A DNA stretch of 64,000 bases from Paludibacter sp. (lineage in GTDB: Bacteria; Bacteroidota; Bacteroidia; Bacteroidales; Paludibacteraceae): positions 1-64,000 of the forward strand of contig NZ_WASO01000002.1 in the NCBI RefSeq assembly GCF_009712605.1. Reading direction: 5' to 3'. Below, piece after piece: positions 7,430 to 15,695 of this stretch. The stretch's first letter is position 1, and each line of letters opens with the position of its first letter. The translations under genes were made by a program, and so were the position numbers. A model generated the notes under the pieces. The model was given only the letters and a program-made list of their open reading frames with translations. It was not told the DNA's origin and made no database searches.

Positions 7430-9916
7430 ATGACTTATTCAATCTTTCATATTGCCCAATTGCTCGGGGGAAAGTCGCTGTTGCGTACCGAGGGCAATAT
7501 CAGCCGCCTGTTGACGGACAGTCGTTCGCTCATTTTTCCGGACGACACACTCTTTTTTGCTTTACGTTCCGCCAGTAACGACGGTCATCGTTATGTGCGC
7601 GACCTCTATAACCACGGTGTGCGCCATTTTGTGGTAAGTGACTTTCAGTCCGATTTCGATTCGATGCAGGATGCCAGTTTCCTGATTGTCAACGATACGT
7701 TGCAGGCTCTGCAACAGTTGGCAGCCTTTCATCGCAACCACTTTTCGCTGCCTGTAATCGGCATCACCGGAAGTAACGGTAAAACCATTGTCAAAGAGTG
7801 GCTTTCGCAATTACTTCACAACGATTACAATACGGTTCGCTCACCGCGAAGCTACAACTCTCAGATCGGCGTTCCGCTGTCGGTTTGGCAAATCAACGAA
7901 CAAAATAACCTTGGCATTTTCGAGGCCGGTATTTCCAAAAAAGGAGAGATTGAACGGCTTGAACATATTATTCGTCCAACGGTAGGTGTGATGACAAATA
8001 TCGGTCAGGCGCACCAGGAAAACTTCTCCTCGCTGATTGAAAAATGCCGCGAAAAATTGCTGTTGTTTACCGATGCTCAATGGCTGATTTCGTGCAAGGA
8101 TCATGCTGTTGTTGAAAAGTGTATTTTAGAATCAGGCCTGCGATGCCGCCGGTTTATTTGGGGATACGATCAACTTTGCGATTTGCAGGTGTTGGGTATC
8201 GATAAAATCGGCAAAGTGAGTACCATAACCTGTAAGTTTGGCAACGAAACCATCGTTTACAGCATTCCGTTTACTGACGACGCTTCGGTGGAAAACAGCC
8301 TGCACTGCCTGTCGACATGGATTTTGCTCGAAACGGTAATCGAAAACAAATCGTTGAATATGCAGCTTATTGCATCCCGCATGAAGTTGCTCGAACCGGT
8401 AGCTATGCGCCTGGAAGTGAAAGAAGGTCGCAACGATTGTCTGGTAATCAACGATAGTTACAATGCCGATATCAACTCGCTGAACATTGCGCTCGATTTT
8501 GCCCGCCGTCAGGCAGCTGACAAGCAGATGAACATGACTCTGGTGCTGTCGGATATTTTGCAGAGCGGTGAAGTTGCCGAAAAACTCTATTCCAATATTG
8601 CTAACCTTGTACAGGAGAGCGGTATTAACCGTCTGATCGGTATTGGAACCGAAATCTCGAAACAACTCGATAAATTCAATATTCCTCAAAAGGAGAGCTT
8701 TAATAGTACTGAATCGTTTTTGGGGTCAGGACGCTGGAAAGCCCTGAAAAACGAGGTGGTTTTGCTGAAAGGTTCGCGTAACTTCCATTTCGAACAAATA
8801 TCCGAACAACTTGAAAATATTACCCACCAAACCACACTGGAGGTGAACCTGAGTGCTTTGGTGCATAATTTCAACTATTTCCGTTCCAAACTCCGTCACG
8901 AAACAAAGATCGTCTGCATGGTGAAAGCTTTTGCTTACGGCAGCGGTTCGGTGGAGGTAGCCAAAACCCTGCAACATCATCGGTGCGATTATCTGGCGGT
9001 AGCCGTAGCCGACGAAGGCGCGGAACTGCGTCGCGAAGGCATCACCTTGCCTATCATGGTGATGAATCCAGAGCCCAACAGCTTCAATCTGCTGTTTGAA
9101 TACCAACTGGAACCCGAAATTTACAGTTTCAGCCTGCTCAATGCCTTTATCAAAGCAGCGGTTCGTTATGGCGAGAGTCACTATCCTATTCATGTCAAAA
9201 TAGATAGCGGAATGCATCGTCTTGGTTTTGAAAAACCGGATATGGACGAGCTTGTGGGCATTTTGAAAGACCAGGAAACGGTGCAGGTACAGTCGATTTT
9301 CTCGCATCTTGCCGGTGCTGACAGTCCTGCTTTCGATGATTTTACCCATCAGCAAATCGATCTTTTCAAATATTGTGCCGACACCTTGCAAAATGGAATC
9401 GGCTATTCATTCTTGCGCCATATTCTCAATTCGCCGGGCATCGAACGTTTCCCCGAATATCAGTTTGATATGGTACGTCTGGGAATCGGCCTTTACAGCA
9501 TTAGTGCGGTAAATTCGCCCGAGATGGAGACCGTTTGTACGCTAAAAACAACGGTGCTTCAGGTGCGTAAGGTGAAAGCCGGCGAAACGGTAGGTTACAG
9601 TCGCCGTGGAGTGGTGGAGCACGACAGTGAGATTGCGGTGCTGCCGCTGGGGTATGCCGACGGATTCGATCGCAGGTTCGGAAACGGAGTGGGAAAGGTT
9701 TTGATTAACGGCAAACTGGCTCCGGTTGTGGGTAATATATGTATGGATGTAGCCATGATCGATGTCACCGGTATGGATGTGCACGAAGGCGATACGGCTG
9801 AAATTTTCGGCAAGGGACGCAACATCAGCGAACTGGCCGATTCGATAGGCACTATTTCGTATGAATTGCTGACCAATGTCTCGCGTCGTGTTAAACGTGT
9901 CTATTTTCAGGAATAA
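7430..9916 (+). CDS. murF-alr: Bifunctional MurF ligase / alanine racemase fusion
   Basis: 828 residues containing two peptidoglycan enzymes. Residues 1 to about 460 are MurF, which adds D-Ala-D-Ala to UDP-MurNAc-tripeptide. Its ATP loop is GITGSNGKT (about 110-118) and the ligase hinge motif NDSYNAD lies at about 341-347. Residues from about 465 are alanine racemase: the PLP lysine sits in MVKAFAYGSG near 498, and ICMDVAMIDVT near 768 and the C-terminal beta domain are complete. The fusion is well known in Bacteroidetes and couples D-Ala supply to its use. No frameshift or missing core motif is seen. The gene follows yggS with a 96-bp gap and is probably transcribed with it. Confidence 0.95.
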   Translation: MTYSIFHIAQLLGGKSLLRTEGNISRLLTDSRSLIFPDDTLFFALRSASNDGHRYVRDLYNHGVRHFVVSDFQSDFDSMQDASFLIVNDTLQALQQLAAFHRNHFSLPVIGITGSNGKTIVKEWLSQLLHNDYNTVRSPRSYNSQIGVPLSVWQINEQNNLGIFEAGISKKGEIERLEHIIRPTVGVMTNIGQAHQENFSSLIEKCREKLLLFTDAQWLISCKDHAVVEKCILESGLRCRRFIWGYDQLCDLQVLGIDKIGKVSTITCKFGNETIVYSIPFTDDASVENSLHCLSTWILLETVIENKSLNMQLIASRMKLLEPVAMRLEVKEGRNDCLVINDSYNADINSLNIALDFARRQAADKQMNMTLVLSDILQSGEVAEKLYSNIANLVQESGINRLIGIGTEISKQLDKFNIPQKESFNSTESFLGSGRWKALKNEVVLLKGSRNFHFEQISEQLENITHQTTLEVNLSALVHNFNYFRSKLRHETKIVCMVKAFAYGSGSVEVAKTLQHHRCDYLAVAVADEGAELRREGITLPIMVMNPEPNSFNLLFEYQLEPEIYSFSLLNAFIKAAVRYGESHYPIHVKIDSGMHRLGFEKPDMDELVGILKDQETVQVQSIFSHLAGADSPAFDDFTHQQIDLFKYCADTLQNGIGYSFLRHILNSPGIERFPEYQFDMVRLGIGLYSISAVNSPEMETVCTLKTTVLQVRKVKAGETVGYSRRGVVEHDSEIAVLPLGYADGFDRRFGNGVGKVLINGKLAPVVGNICMDVAMIDVTGMDVHEGDTAEIFGKGRNISELADSIGTISYELLTNVSRRVKRVYFQE

Positions 9917-9925
9917 AACAATTTA

Positions 9926-10006
9926 GCACACGGAAAACACAGATTATACGGAAATCGATTGGTTTCATCTCTGCGATCCTCTGATTCTTCCGTGTATTCT
10001 GAGTGC
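9926..10006 (+). repeat. Imperfect inverted repeat, probable dispersed element
   Basis: The left part contains ACACGGAAAACACAGA and the right part TCTGATTCTTCCGTGT; the ends ACACGGAA and TTCCGTGT are exact inverses. The whole forms a long imperfect stem in the gap after murF-alr. I recall similar sequences scattered through Bacteroidetes genomes, but only one copy is visible here. Confidence 0.45.
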
Positions 10007-10028
10007 AAGTAGTTGGAGTCCAAATAGT

Positions 10029-10063
10029 AATCCCGCAATCGTTTATTGGCGACTGCGGGATTT
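10029..10063 (+). terminator. Intrinsic terminator-like hairpin after murF-alr
   Basis: Arms AATCCCGCAATCG and CGACTGCGGGATT pair around an 8-base loop and are followed by TTGTTATTATTT. It would end transcripts from murF-alr about 115 bp after the stop codon. Confidence 0.65.
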
Positions 10064-10086
10064 GTTATTATTTATGATGGAATGGT

Positions 10087-10094
10087 TATCTTTG
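10087..10094 (+). promoter_or_regulatory. -7 promoter box for dinB
   Basis: TATCTTTG matches TAnnTTTG. A TTTG at 10061-10064 lies 22 bases upstream and could be the -33 element. The box is only about 17 bases from the dinB ATG at 10111, giving a very short leader. Confidence 0.5.
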
Positions 10095-10110
10095 TTCTTC
10101 ATTGATTTGC

Positions 10111-11181
10111 ATGGTACGGAAAATCATACATATCGACATGGATGCCTTTTATGCTTCTATCGAACAGAGGGATAATCCTGATTACCGGGGCAAACCGGTT
10201 GCCGTTGGCTATCCCGAAGCGCGTGGCGTGGTGGCTGCTGCCAGTTATGAAGCCCGCCGGTATGGCGTGCGTTCGGCAATGGCATCTACCACGGCGCTAA
10301 AAAGATGTCCGCACCTGATTTTTGTCCCTCCGCATTTTGATGTTTATCATGCAGTCTCCGACCAGATACGGCAGATTTTTCTTGATTATACCGATCTGGT
10401 GGAGCCTTTATCGCTTGATGAGGCTTTTCTGGATGTGACGGAAAATAAGAAAGGAAATCCGTCGGCAACGATTATAGCCCGTGAGATCAAGCAACGAATC
10501 AAAGAAGAGACCGGCTTGACAACTTCAGCCGGAGTTTCGTTCAATAAATTTCTGGCCAAAATTGCTTCTGATTACCGTAAGCCCGACGGTCTTTTTGTGG
10601 TACGGCCCCAGGCTGCCGAAAAATTTGTGGAAACCTTACGGGTGGAACAGTTTTTCGGAGTAGGAAAAGTGACGGCTGAAAAAATGCACAAGCACGGCAT
10701 TCGCACCGGTGCCGACCTGAAAAAATGTTCTGAGGCAGTGTTAGTCGATCTTTTTGGGAAGGCCGGTCATCAGTATTATCTCAATGCCCGTGGACTCGAT
10801 TACCGGGAGGTGGAACCTGACCGTATCACTAAATCGGTAAGTGCAGAAAGTACGTTCGATCAGGATAAGGATTCTGTATTACACTTGCAACTGGAGCTGT
10901 ACCAGGTGGCGTTGGAGGTGATAAAACGAATGGAGAAAGAGCAGTTCTTCGGGCGAACAGTGACCGTGAAAATAAAATTTGCTGACTTTAAGATTATTAC
11001 CCGAAGCCGCACGTTGCCCGAAGTGGTGAAAGACTTTCAGCAATTGTGGTCGGCAGCCAAAACCATCCTTCGAAATACCGATCTGGGTGGGCAGAAAGTG
11101 CGCCTGCTGGGACTGGGAATCAGTAATGCGGGAGAAACGGCAGGCCGTAAGTCGATTCAGTTGCAACTGGATCTGTTTTAA
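10111..11181 (+). CDS. dinB: DNA polymerase IV (Y-family translesion polymerase)
   Basis: 356 residues from ATG 10111; a TTG at 10102 is less likely because a -7 box lies at 10087-10094. The catalytic acidic residues are in IHIDMDAFYASIE (D9, D11) and SLDEAFLDVT (about 102-111). The steric region AVGYPEARGVVAAASYEARRYGV, the helix-hairpin-helix segment around VEQFFGVGKVTAEKM and the little-finger domain follow in order. The protein ends in QLQLDLF, a good beta-clamp binding motif of the QLxLF type. It copies damaged DNA with low fidelity. I see no LexA-type box at the promoter. It stands alone between terminators and a palindromic repeat. Confidence 0.95.
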   Translation: MVRKIIHIDMDAFYASIEQRDNPDYRGKPVAVGYPEARGVVAAASYEARRYGVRSAMASTTALKRCPHLIFVPPHFDVYHAVSDQIRQIFLDYTDLVEPLSLDEAFLDVTENKKGNPSATIIAREIKQRIKEETGLTTSAGVSFNKFLAKIASDYRKPDGLFVVRPQAAEKFVETLRVEQFFGVGKVTAEKMHKHGIRTGADLKKCSEAVLVDLFGKAGHQYYLNARGLDYREVEPDRITKSVSAESTFDQDKDSVLHLQLELYQVALEVIKRMEKEQFFGRTVTVKIKFADFKIITRSRTLPEVVKDFQQLWSAAKTILRNTDLGGQKVRLLGLGISNAGETAGRKSIQLQLDLF

Positions 11182-11190
11182 GTACTAATA

Positions 11191-11371
11191 GAAGTCATCT
11201 TGACTTTTTATTTTTTGACCCCCAACCCCCAAATGGGGGCTGTAACTTTGTGCAATGCGCAAGATTTTCTCGTTTTAAGGACGAATTCCTCCCCATTTAG
11301 GGGAGGCTAGGAGGGGTCGGAAGATGAAAATTGAGAACAAAACATTGTCTCCAAAAAGTCAAGACGAGTTC
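11191..11371 (+). repeat. Double-hairpin palindromic element, copy A
   Basis: The inner element (11217-11318) begins GACCCCC and ends GAGGGGTC, an inverse pair. Inside, hairpin CCCCC-AAAT-GGGGG lies at 11226-11239 and hairpin CCTCCCC-ATTTA-GGGGAGG at 11288-11306. It is flanked by a further imperfect inverted pair, 11191-11209 and 11353-11371, sharing TCTTGACTTTTT. No gene lies inside. The same architecture recurs at 19096-19207. Confidence 0.75.
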
Positions 11372-11395
11372 AATAGATAAAATTTCGTTTTAATA

Positions 11396-13054
11396 ATGAA
11401 TAACAGTTTATTTCGGAAAAAAGATATGGCTTCGTTGCAGGCCGAAGTGGAAGAGGTGCGTACCCATGGTGTCCTGAAAAAGGTACTACGGGTGCGCGAC
11501 CTGACTTTTATGGGCGTGGCGGCGGTGATCGGAGCCGGTGTTTTTTCTACCATCGGAACGGCAGCTTACAACGGCGGTCCGGGCGTGATTTTCCTTTTTC
11601 TAATCACAGCTGTTACCTGTGGATTTACGGCACTGTGTTATGCCGAGTTTGCCAGTCGGGTACCGGTGGCCGGAAGCGCTTATACCTATTCTTACGTAAC
11701 TTTTGGAGAGTTGATAGCCTGGATTATCGGTTGGGCGCTGATTCTGGAATACTCTATCGGTAACATTGTGGTAGCCATCAGTTGGAGCGCCTATTTCAAT
11801 AATTTGCTGGAGGCGGTGCATATTCATCTTCCGTACTGGCTCACTATTGGTTGGCAAACAGCAAAAGCCAATTACTCCGAACTGTTAGCTGCCGGCAAGG
11901 ATGTCAGTCAGACTGCTTATGCGCAGGCACCGGTTATTGCCGGATTTCATATTGTGATGAATTTACCGGCCTTTCTGATTGTGGGCTTTGTTACGCTGCT
12001 GGCTTACATCGGTATCAGCGAAAGTAAGAAAAGTGCCAACTTTATGGTCGGCCTCAAGTTAGTGGTGCTGGCTTTTATTGCTGTGGTGGGTTTCTGGGTG
12101 ATTTTCTCCGACGATAAGATGACCAATTGGTCGCCTTTTTTGCCTAACGGTGTGACTGGCGTGCTCAAAGGTGTCTCCTCGGTTTTCTTTGCCTATATCG
12201 GCTTCGATGCCATCTCTACCACAGCTGAGGAGTGCGCCAATCCCAAGCGCGATTTGCCCCGCGGTATGATCTATTCGTTGTTGATTTGCACGGTAATCTA
12301 TGTGGTAACGACGTTGGTCATTACAGGACTGGTTCCATATTCCGATTTCAAAGGTGTAGCGGATCCTTTGGCCTATGTGTTCAACGCGATCAATATGCAC
12401 AAAGTCGGCTTTATTATTTCTGTCAGTGCAGTGATAGCATCCACCAGTGTATTGCTGGTGTTTCAGATCGGACAACCGCGTATCTGGATGAGTATGAGTC
12501 GTGATGGTTTGTTGCCCAAACGTTTCGGGAAGATCAATAAAAAACGGCTTACTCCCGGATTTGCCACCATTGTAACCGGCTTGTTGGTGGGTATCCCATC
12601 ATTATTTATTGACGATTTGCTGATGACAGATCTGACCAGTATCGGTACGCTCTTTGCCTTTGTCCTGGTATGCGGTGGTGTATTGCTGTTGCCAAGAATT
12701 GAGAAAGAATCGGGCTTCCAGTTGCCCTATATCAACGGACGATGGATTATCCCTGCTTTGGTGGGGCTGTTTTTACTGCTTTTTCGGCAGCGCCTTGCCA
12801 CTGCCCTGCTTCATGTAGAGGCAGAAAATCTGGAGGAAATTCTCTTCTTGCTGTTTTCTGCGATAGCCGTTGTAGTGGCCGTACTTTCATTTGTAAAACA
12901 CTTCTCATTAATTCCCATTCTGGGGGTGTTGTGCTGCCTTTACCTGATGATTGAAATTCCCATCAATAGTTGGATCGTCTTTTTCGGTTGGATGGGTCTC
13001 GGATTATTGGTCTATCTGCTTTACGGAAGAAAGAACAGCGCATTGAATAAATAG
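11396..13054 (+). CDS. APC-superfamily amino acid permease (YfnA/CAT-like)
   Basis: 552 residues with about 13-14 hydrophobic spans. The first span carries the APC hallmark FMGVAAVIGAGVFSTIG (about 37-53), where the GAG stretch contacts the substrate amino group. FFAYIGFDAISTTAEECANPKRDLPRGM (about 265-290) is the conserved TM6 and following loop of cationic amino acid transporter-like permeases such as YfnA. It should import amino acids with protons across the inner membrane; the substrate is not readable. The first 40 residues are hydrophilic (MASLQAEVEEV). It lies after palindromic copy A and ends at a terminator shared with the convergent pfpI gene. Confidence 0.88.
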   Translation: MNNSLFRKKDMASLQAEVEEVRTHGVLKKVLRVRDLTFMGVAAVIGAGVFSTIGTAAYNGGPGVIFLFLITAVTCGFTALCYAEFASRVPVAGSAYTYSYVTFGELIAWIIGWALILEYSIGNIVVAISWSAYFNNLLEAVHIHLPYWLTIGWQTAKANYSELLAAGKDVSQTAYAQAPVIAGFHIVMNLPAFLIVGFVTLLAYIGISESKKSANFMVGLKLVVLAFIAVVGFWVIFSDDKMTNWSPFLPNGVTGVLKGVSSVFFAYIGFDAISTTAEECANPKRDLPRGMIYSLLICTVIYVVTTLVITGLVPYSDFKGVADPLAYVFNAINMHKVGFIISVSAVIASTSVLLVFQIGQPRIWMSMSRDGLLPKRFGKINKKRLTPGFATIVTGLLVGIPSLFIDDLLMTDLTSIGTLFAFVLVCGGVLLLPRIEKESGFQLPYINGRWIIPALVGLFLLLFRQRLATALLHVEAENLEEILFLLFSAIAVVVAVLSFVKHFSLIPILGVLCCLYLMIEIPINSWIVFFGWMGLGLLVYLLYGRKNSALNK

Positions 13055-13074
13055 AGTCTGATTTACACAACAAA

Positions 13075-13118
13075 AGGCCCGAATTTCCTACTACTATTAG
13101 TGGAGATTCGGGTCTTTC
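13075..13118 (+). terminator. Bidirectional terminator between the permease and pfpI-like genes
   Basis: GGCCCGAATTTCC and GGAGATTCGGGTC form the stem, with CACTA/TAGTG-like pairing near the loop, followed by TTTCTGTTT. It lies between two converging genes and can serve both. Confidence 0.7.
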
Positions 13119-13127
13119 TGTTTATAA

Positions 13128-13712
13128 TTATATTTCGATGGTGGCACCCAGCAATATCAGAAATTCGCGTATAAAGGCGGCGTGGCCGGGCCATGCAGGT
13201 GAGGTGACCAGATTGCCGTCCACAAAGGCTTTGTCGGCTGCAATGGGGTGGAATTCGCCTCCGGCCAGCGTCACTTCGGGACCCACGGCAGGGTAGGCGG
13301 TCAGTTTGCGTCCCTTTACCACATCGGCTGCGGTGAGGATCTGAATGCCGTGGCAGACGGCAGCTACCGGCTTGTTGTGATTGAAGAAATAGCGCACGAT
13401 GTCGATAACCTTGTCGTTGAGGCGGAGATACTCGGGCGCGCGGCCACCGGCAATCACCAAACCAAGATAATCGCTCACCGTTACTTCGTCGAACGTATAG
13501 GTTAGTGTGAAATTGTGGCCCGGTTTTTCGGAATAAGTCTGATCGCCTTCAAAATCGTGAATGGCGGTTTTTACCGTGTCGCCCTTTTTCTTGCCTGGAC
13601 ATACCACATGCACTTCGTAACCTACCATTTCCAACATCTGAAACGGTACCATCGTTTCATAATCTTCGGCAAAATCGCCGGTGAGAAACAAAATTTTTTT
13701 CTTCATGTTCAA
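13128..13712 (-). CDS. DJ-1/PfpI family protein
   Basis: 194 residues. The family fold is a flavodoxin-like sandwich with a nucleophilic cysteine at an elbow, here Cys120 in [11 protein letters not shown], preceded by [12 protein letters not shown] (about 87-98) and with an acidic residue in the FAEDYE loop (14-19). Members include PfpI-type intracellular proteases and glyoxalase/deglycase enzymes that deal with methylglyoxal damage; sequence alone does not choose between these. A second ATG two codons downstream is an alternative start. No signal peptide, so cytosolic. The gene converges on the amino acid permease and shares its terminator. It probably forms its own unit. Confidence 0.88.
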   Translation of the reverse strand: MNMKKKILFLTGDFAEDYETMVPFQMLEMVGYEVHVVCPGKKKGDTVKTAIHDFEGDQTYSEKPGHNFTLTYTFDEVTVSDYLGLVIAGGRAPEYLRLNDKVIDIVRYFFNHNKPVAAVCHGIQILTAADVVKGRKLTAYPAVGPEVTLAGGEFHPIAADKAFVDGNLVTSPAWPGHAAFIREFLILLGATIEI

Positions 13713-13877
13713 AACATTTTAGAGGGTGAAACATTATTGTTGACGGTGTAATTAATGCGGGTGTTTATTCCGTTTTTAACGGATCATGGAATTTGTCCGT
13801 ATTACAGTTTCGGAGGCTGTTGTATTGGTGTGTGATTAAAAGTTGATAATGAAATTATATGAGATTCTAAAGAAAAC

Positions 13878-14558
13878 TTATCGTTGGATAATTAATTCAT
13901 CTGTTTTTTTATCATATACAGAAGTTTGCGTATCCCAATAATTATTTTTGAATTCATAATATGATTCTTGTCTTAAGTTACATCCATTAGTTGATATGAA
14001 ATAAAGGATATGATGCTTTCTGTGAATATCTAATTTAATCTTTAAATCTGTCGTAGTTAATTTATTGGGCTGTAACATATCCATATGTAGGTCGCTGAAC
14101 TGGTCGAAATTATTGTCTCGTATAATATGAACGTTTATGTCAGATAGAGGATTAGGTCCAGTATTGTAAAGTGAAAGCACTGCAGTTTCATCATCGTTTT
14201 TATCTTGAAATGTAAGACTGATAAAACAGTAACTATTTGCTCCTGTAATATAATTTACCGTCTTATTAGTTATTTGAGTTATTTGTTTAGTCAAATCATA
14301 ATTGTGAGAAGCTAATACACTGTTATTATTTGTTATTTCAAGATTGGAGTTGATTAACTGTTTGTTGATCTCTGTTAATTCTTTTATTTTTAGAGATAAT
14401 GCAAGATTATTTTCAGACGTTTCTTTTGTCGAATCTATTTTAGAATTGGTTGTTTTACCTTCAAGTTCTGCTTTTTTATAAGAAAGGAAACCTCCTAGTA
14501 GAGCAATTAATCCACCTATAATGCTTATCCATTGTGCATATTTCATTAAAAAATTCAT
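13878..14558 (-). CDS. Orphan membrane-anchored coiled-coil protein, AT-rich
   Basis: 226 residues that I cannot assign to a named family. Residues about 11-27 (ISIIGGLIALLGGFLSY) form one transmembrane span. Residues about 30-100 are polar and rich in N, S, T, K and L with heptad-like spacing (LALSLKIKELTEINKQL), so a coiled coil is likely. The C-terminal half looks like a small beta-rich domain (YCFISLTFQDKND, AVLSLYNTGPNPLSDINVHII). The gene is visibly richer in A and T than its neighbours, and the region upstream of it is AT-rich and empty, which suggests acquired DNA. The domain should face either cytosol or periplasm; topology is not certain. Confidence 0.6.
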   Translation of the reverse strand: MNFLMKYAQWISIIGGLIALLGGFLSYKKAELEGKTTNSKIDSTKETSENNLALSLKIKELTEINKQLINSNLEITNNNSVLASHNYDLTKQITQITNKTVNYITGANSYCFISLTFQDKNDDETAVLSLYNTGPNPLSDINVHIIRDNNFDQFSDLHMDMLQPNKLTTTDLKIKLDIHRKHHILYFISTNGCNLRQESYYEFKNNYWDTQTSVYDKKTDELIIQR

Positions 14559-15695
14559 AGTTATAAAATAATTAATAATGTGTAATGTGTCAATTTCTTT
14601 TGCATCACGTGTTCACAATACTCCTTATCACCTTTCAAAGCCTAATCAGTATTTATCGATCTAGAATATTAGTGTCGCAGTTGGGAACATAATTAAACTT
14701 CGGCAATTCTATTCAACATTTGCGAAATTGCGTTTTGTTCTAATAACGTGACATTTATTTTCCTTGCAAATATATGTTTTAAATGTTGCAAACTGATGAT
14801 GTTTGTTCGTTTAAAACTCAAAAAGACTTATATTTAGCAAGTGTGAACCAGTCAAGCCGTAGAAATTTTATTCCCGTAAAATAGCTGTGTGTTGCAGAAA
14901 CCTAATGCTGATGCGCCTTTTATATCTATTCTCTACAGAGCTTCGAATATCCTTTTGTTAGGGATGGCTGTCTGATAAAAACACCTCTTCTGAATTAGTA
15001 ACATTTTTGTGTTATATATTTATAAATGACTTTAAATCAGCTATATAAGTAGTTTGTATTGCGCAAATTTTCTAACTTTGCATCAAAATCAATAACTGGA
15101 AGAGTATTGCCATTGGGATCAATGAGAATCGGGCAATGACATTCCGTTTATAAGTATTTAGGAACAGACTTAGTATATTTTTCTGCCTTGAGGAAGCATT
15201 TGGTATGTGTTTAGCAGGTCTTTGGTAGAATCCTGTTTGTTCACAGCTTCGACTCTCCGTCAATTGTTTATAAGCATAGTTAGTAAGTCTCCGTAAAGTT
15301 TTATTGTCATGGAGAGATGGTTTTCATCTTTCTTTACCAGCATTTGGAATATCCTGTAATCATGTTGTTTTAAGCATCAATGATTGCTTCGTCTTTCCTA
15401 TAAATGCTATTAGTTACATTCTATAAAGTTGTTTTGTTTGTTATTCAGTAAATCTTACAAGCCGGAAGTATAAGTATCCCATCACGTTTCCCCTCGCGTG
15501 AAAATGTCGATTGTTGATTGCAGGAAAGGGGCTTGCATATCCTGTATACAGAGCATTTTACACCGTGTGCTGTCAATAGAATTGATGGTACAGAGATGTA
15601 TTACCCTCAGTAAAAAAAGAAAAGAGCGAGATTAGAAACCATTTACAAATGTAACGTCTCCATATTAAGTAGAAAATGAATTTTGTGTATCAAGT
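14559..15695. other. 1.1-kb AT-rich region without a recognisable gene
   Basis: I find no convincing coding sequence here: frames are short and full of stops. There is a -7-like TAACTTTG at 15073-15080 on the plus strand, which would give the beta-helix gene at 15696 a leader of about 610 bases. No tRNA, transposase or repeat found elsewhere in the window is visible. It could hold a small RNA or decayed genes; I cannot tell. Confidence 0.5.

Noticed and set aside
8726-9391. Minus-strand frame opposite murF-alr
   Set aside because: Fully inside the fused MurF-Alr gene, whose motifs are intact on the plus strand.
15072-15263. 63-codon minus-strand frame in the AT-rich region
   Set aside because: Short, low complexity at its end, no start signal and no homology; treated as noncoding.
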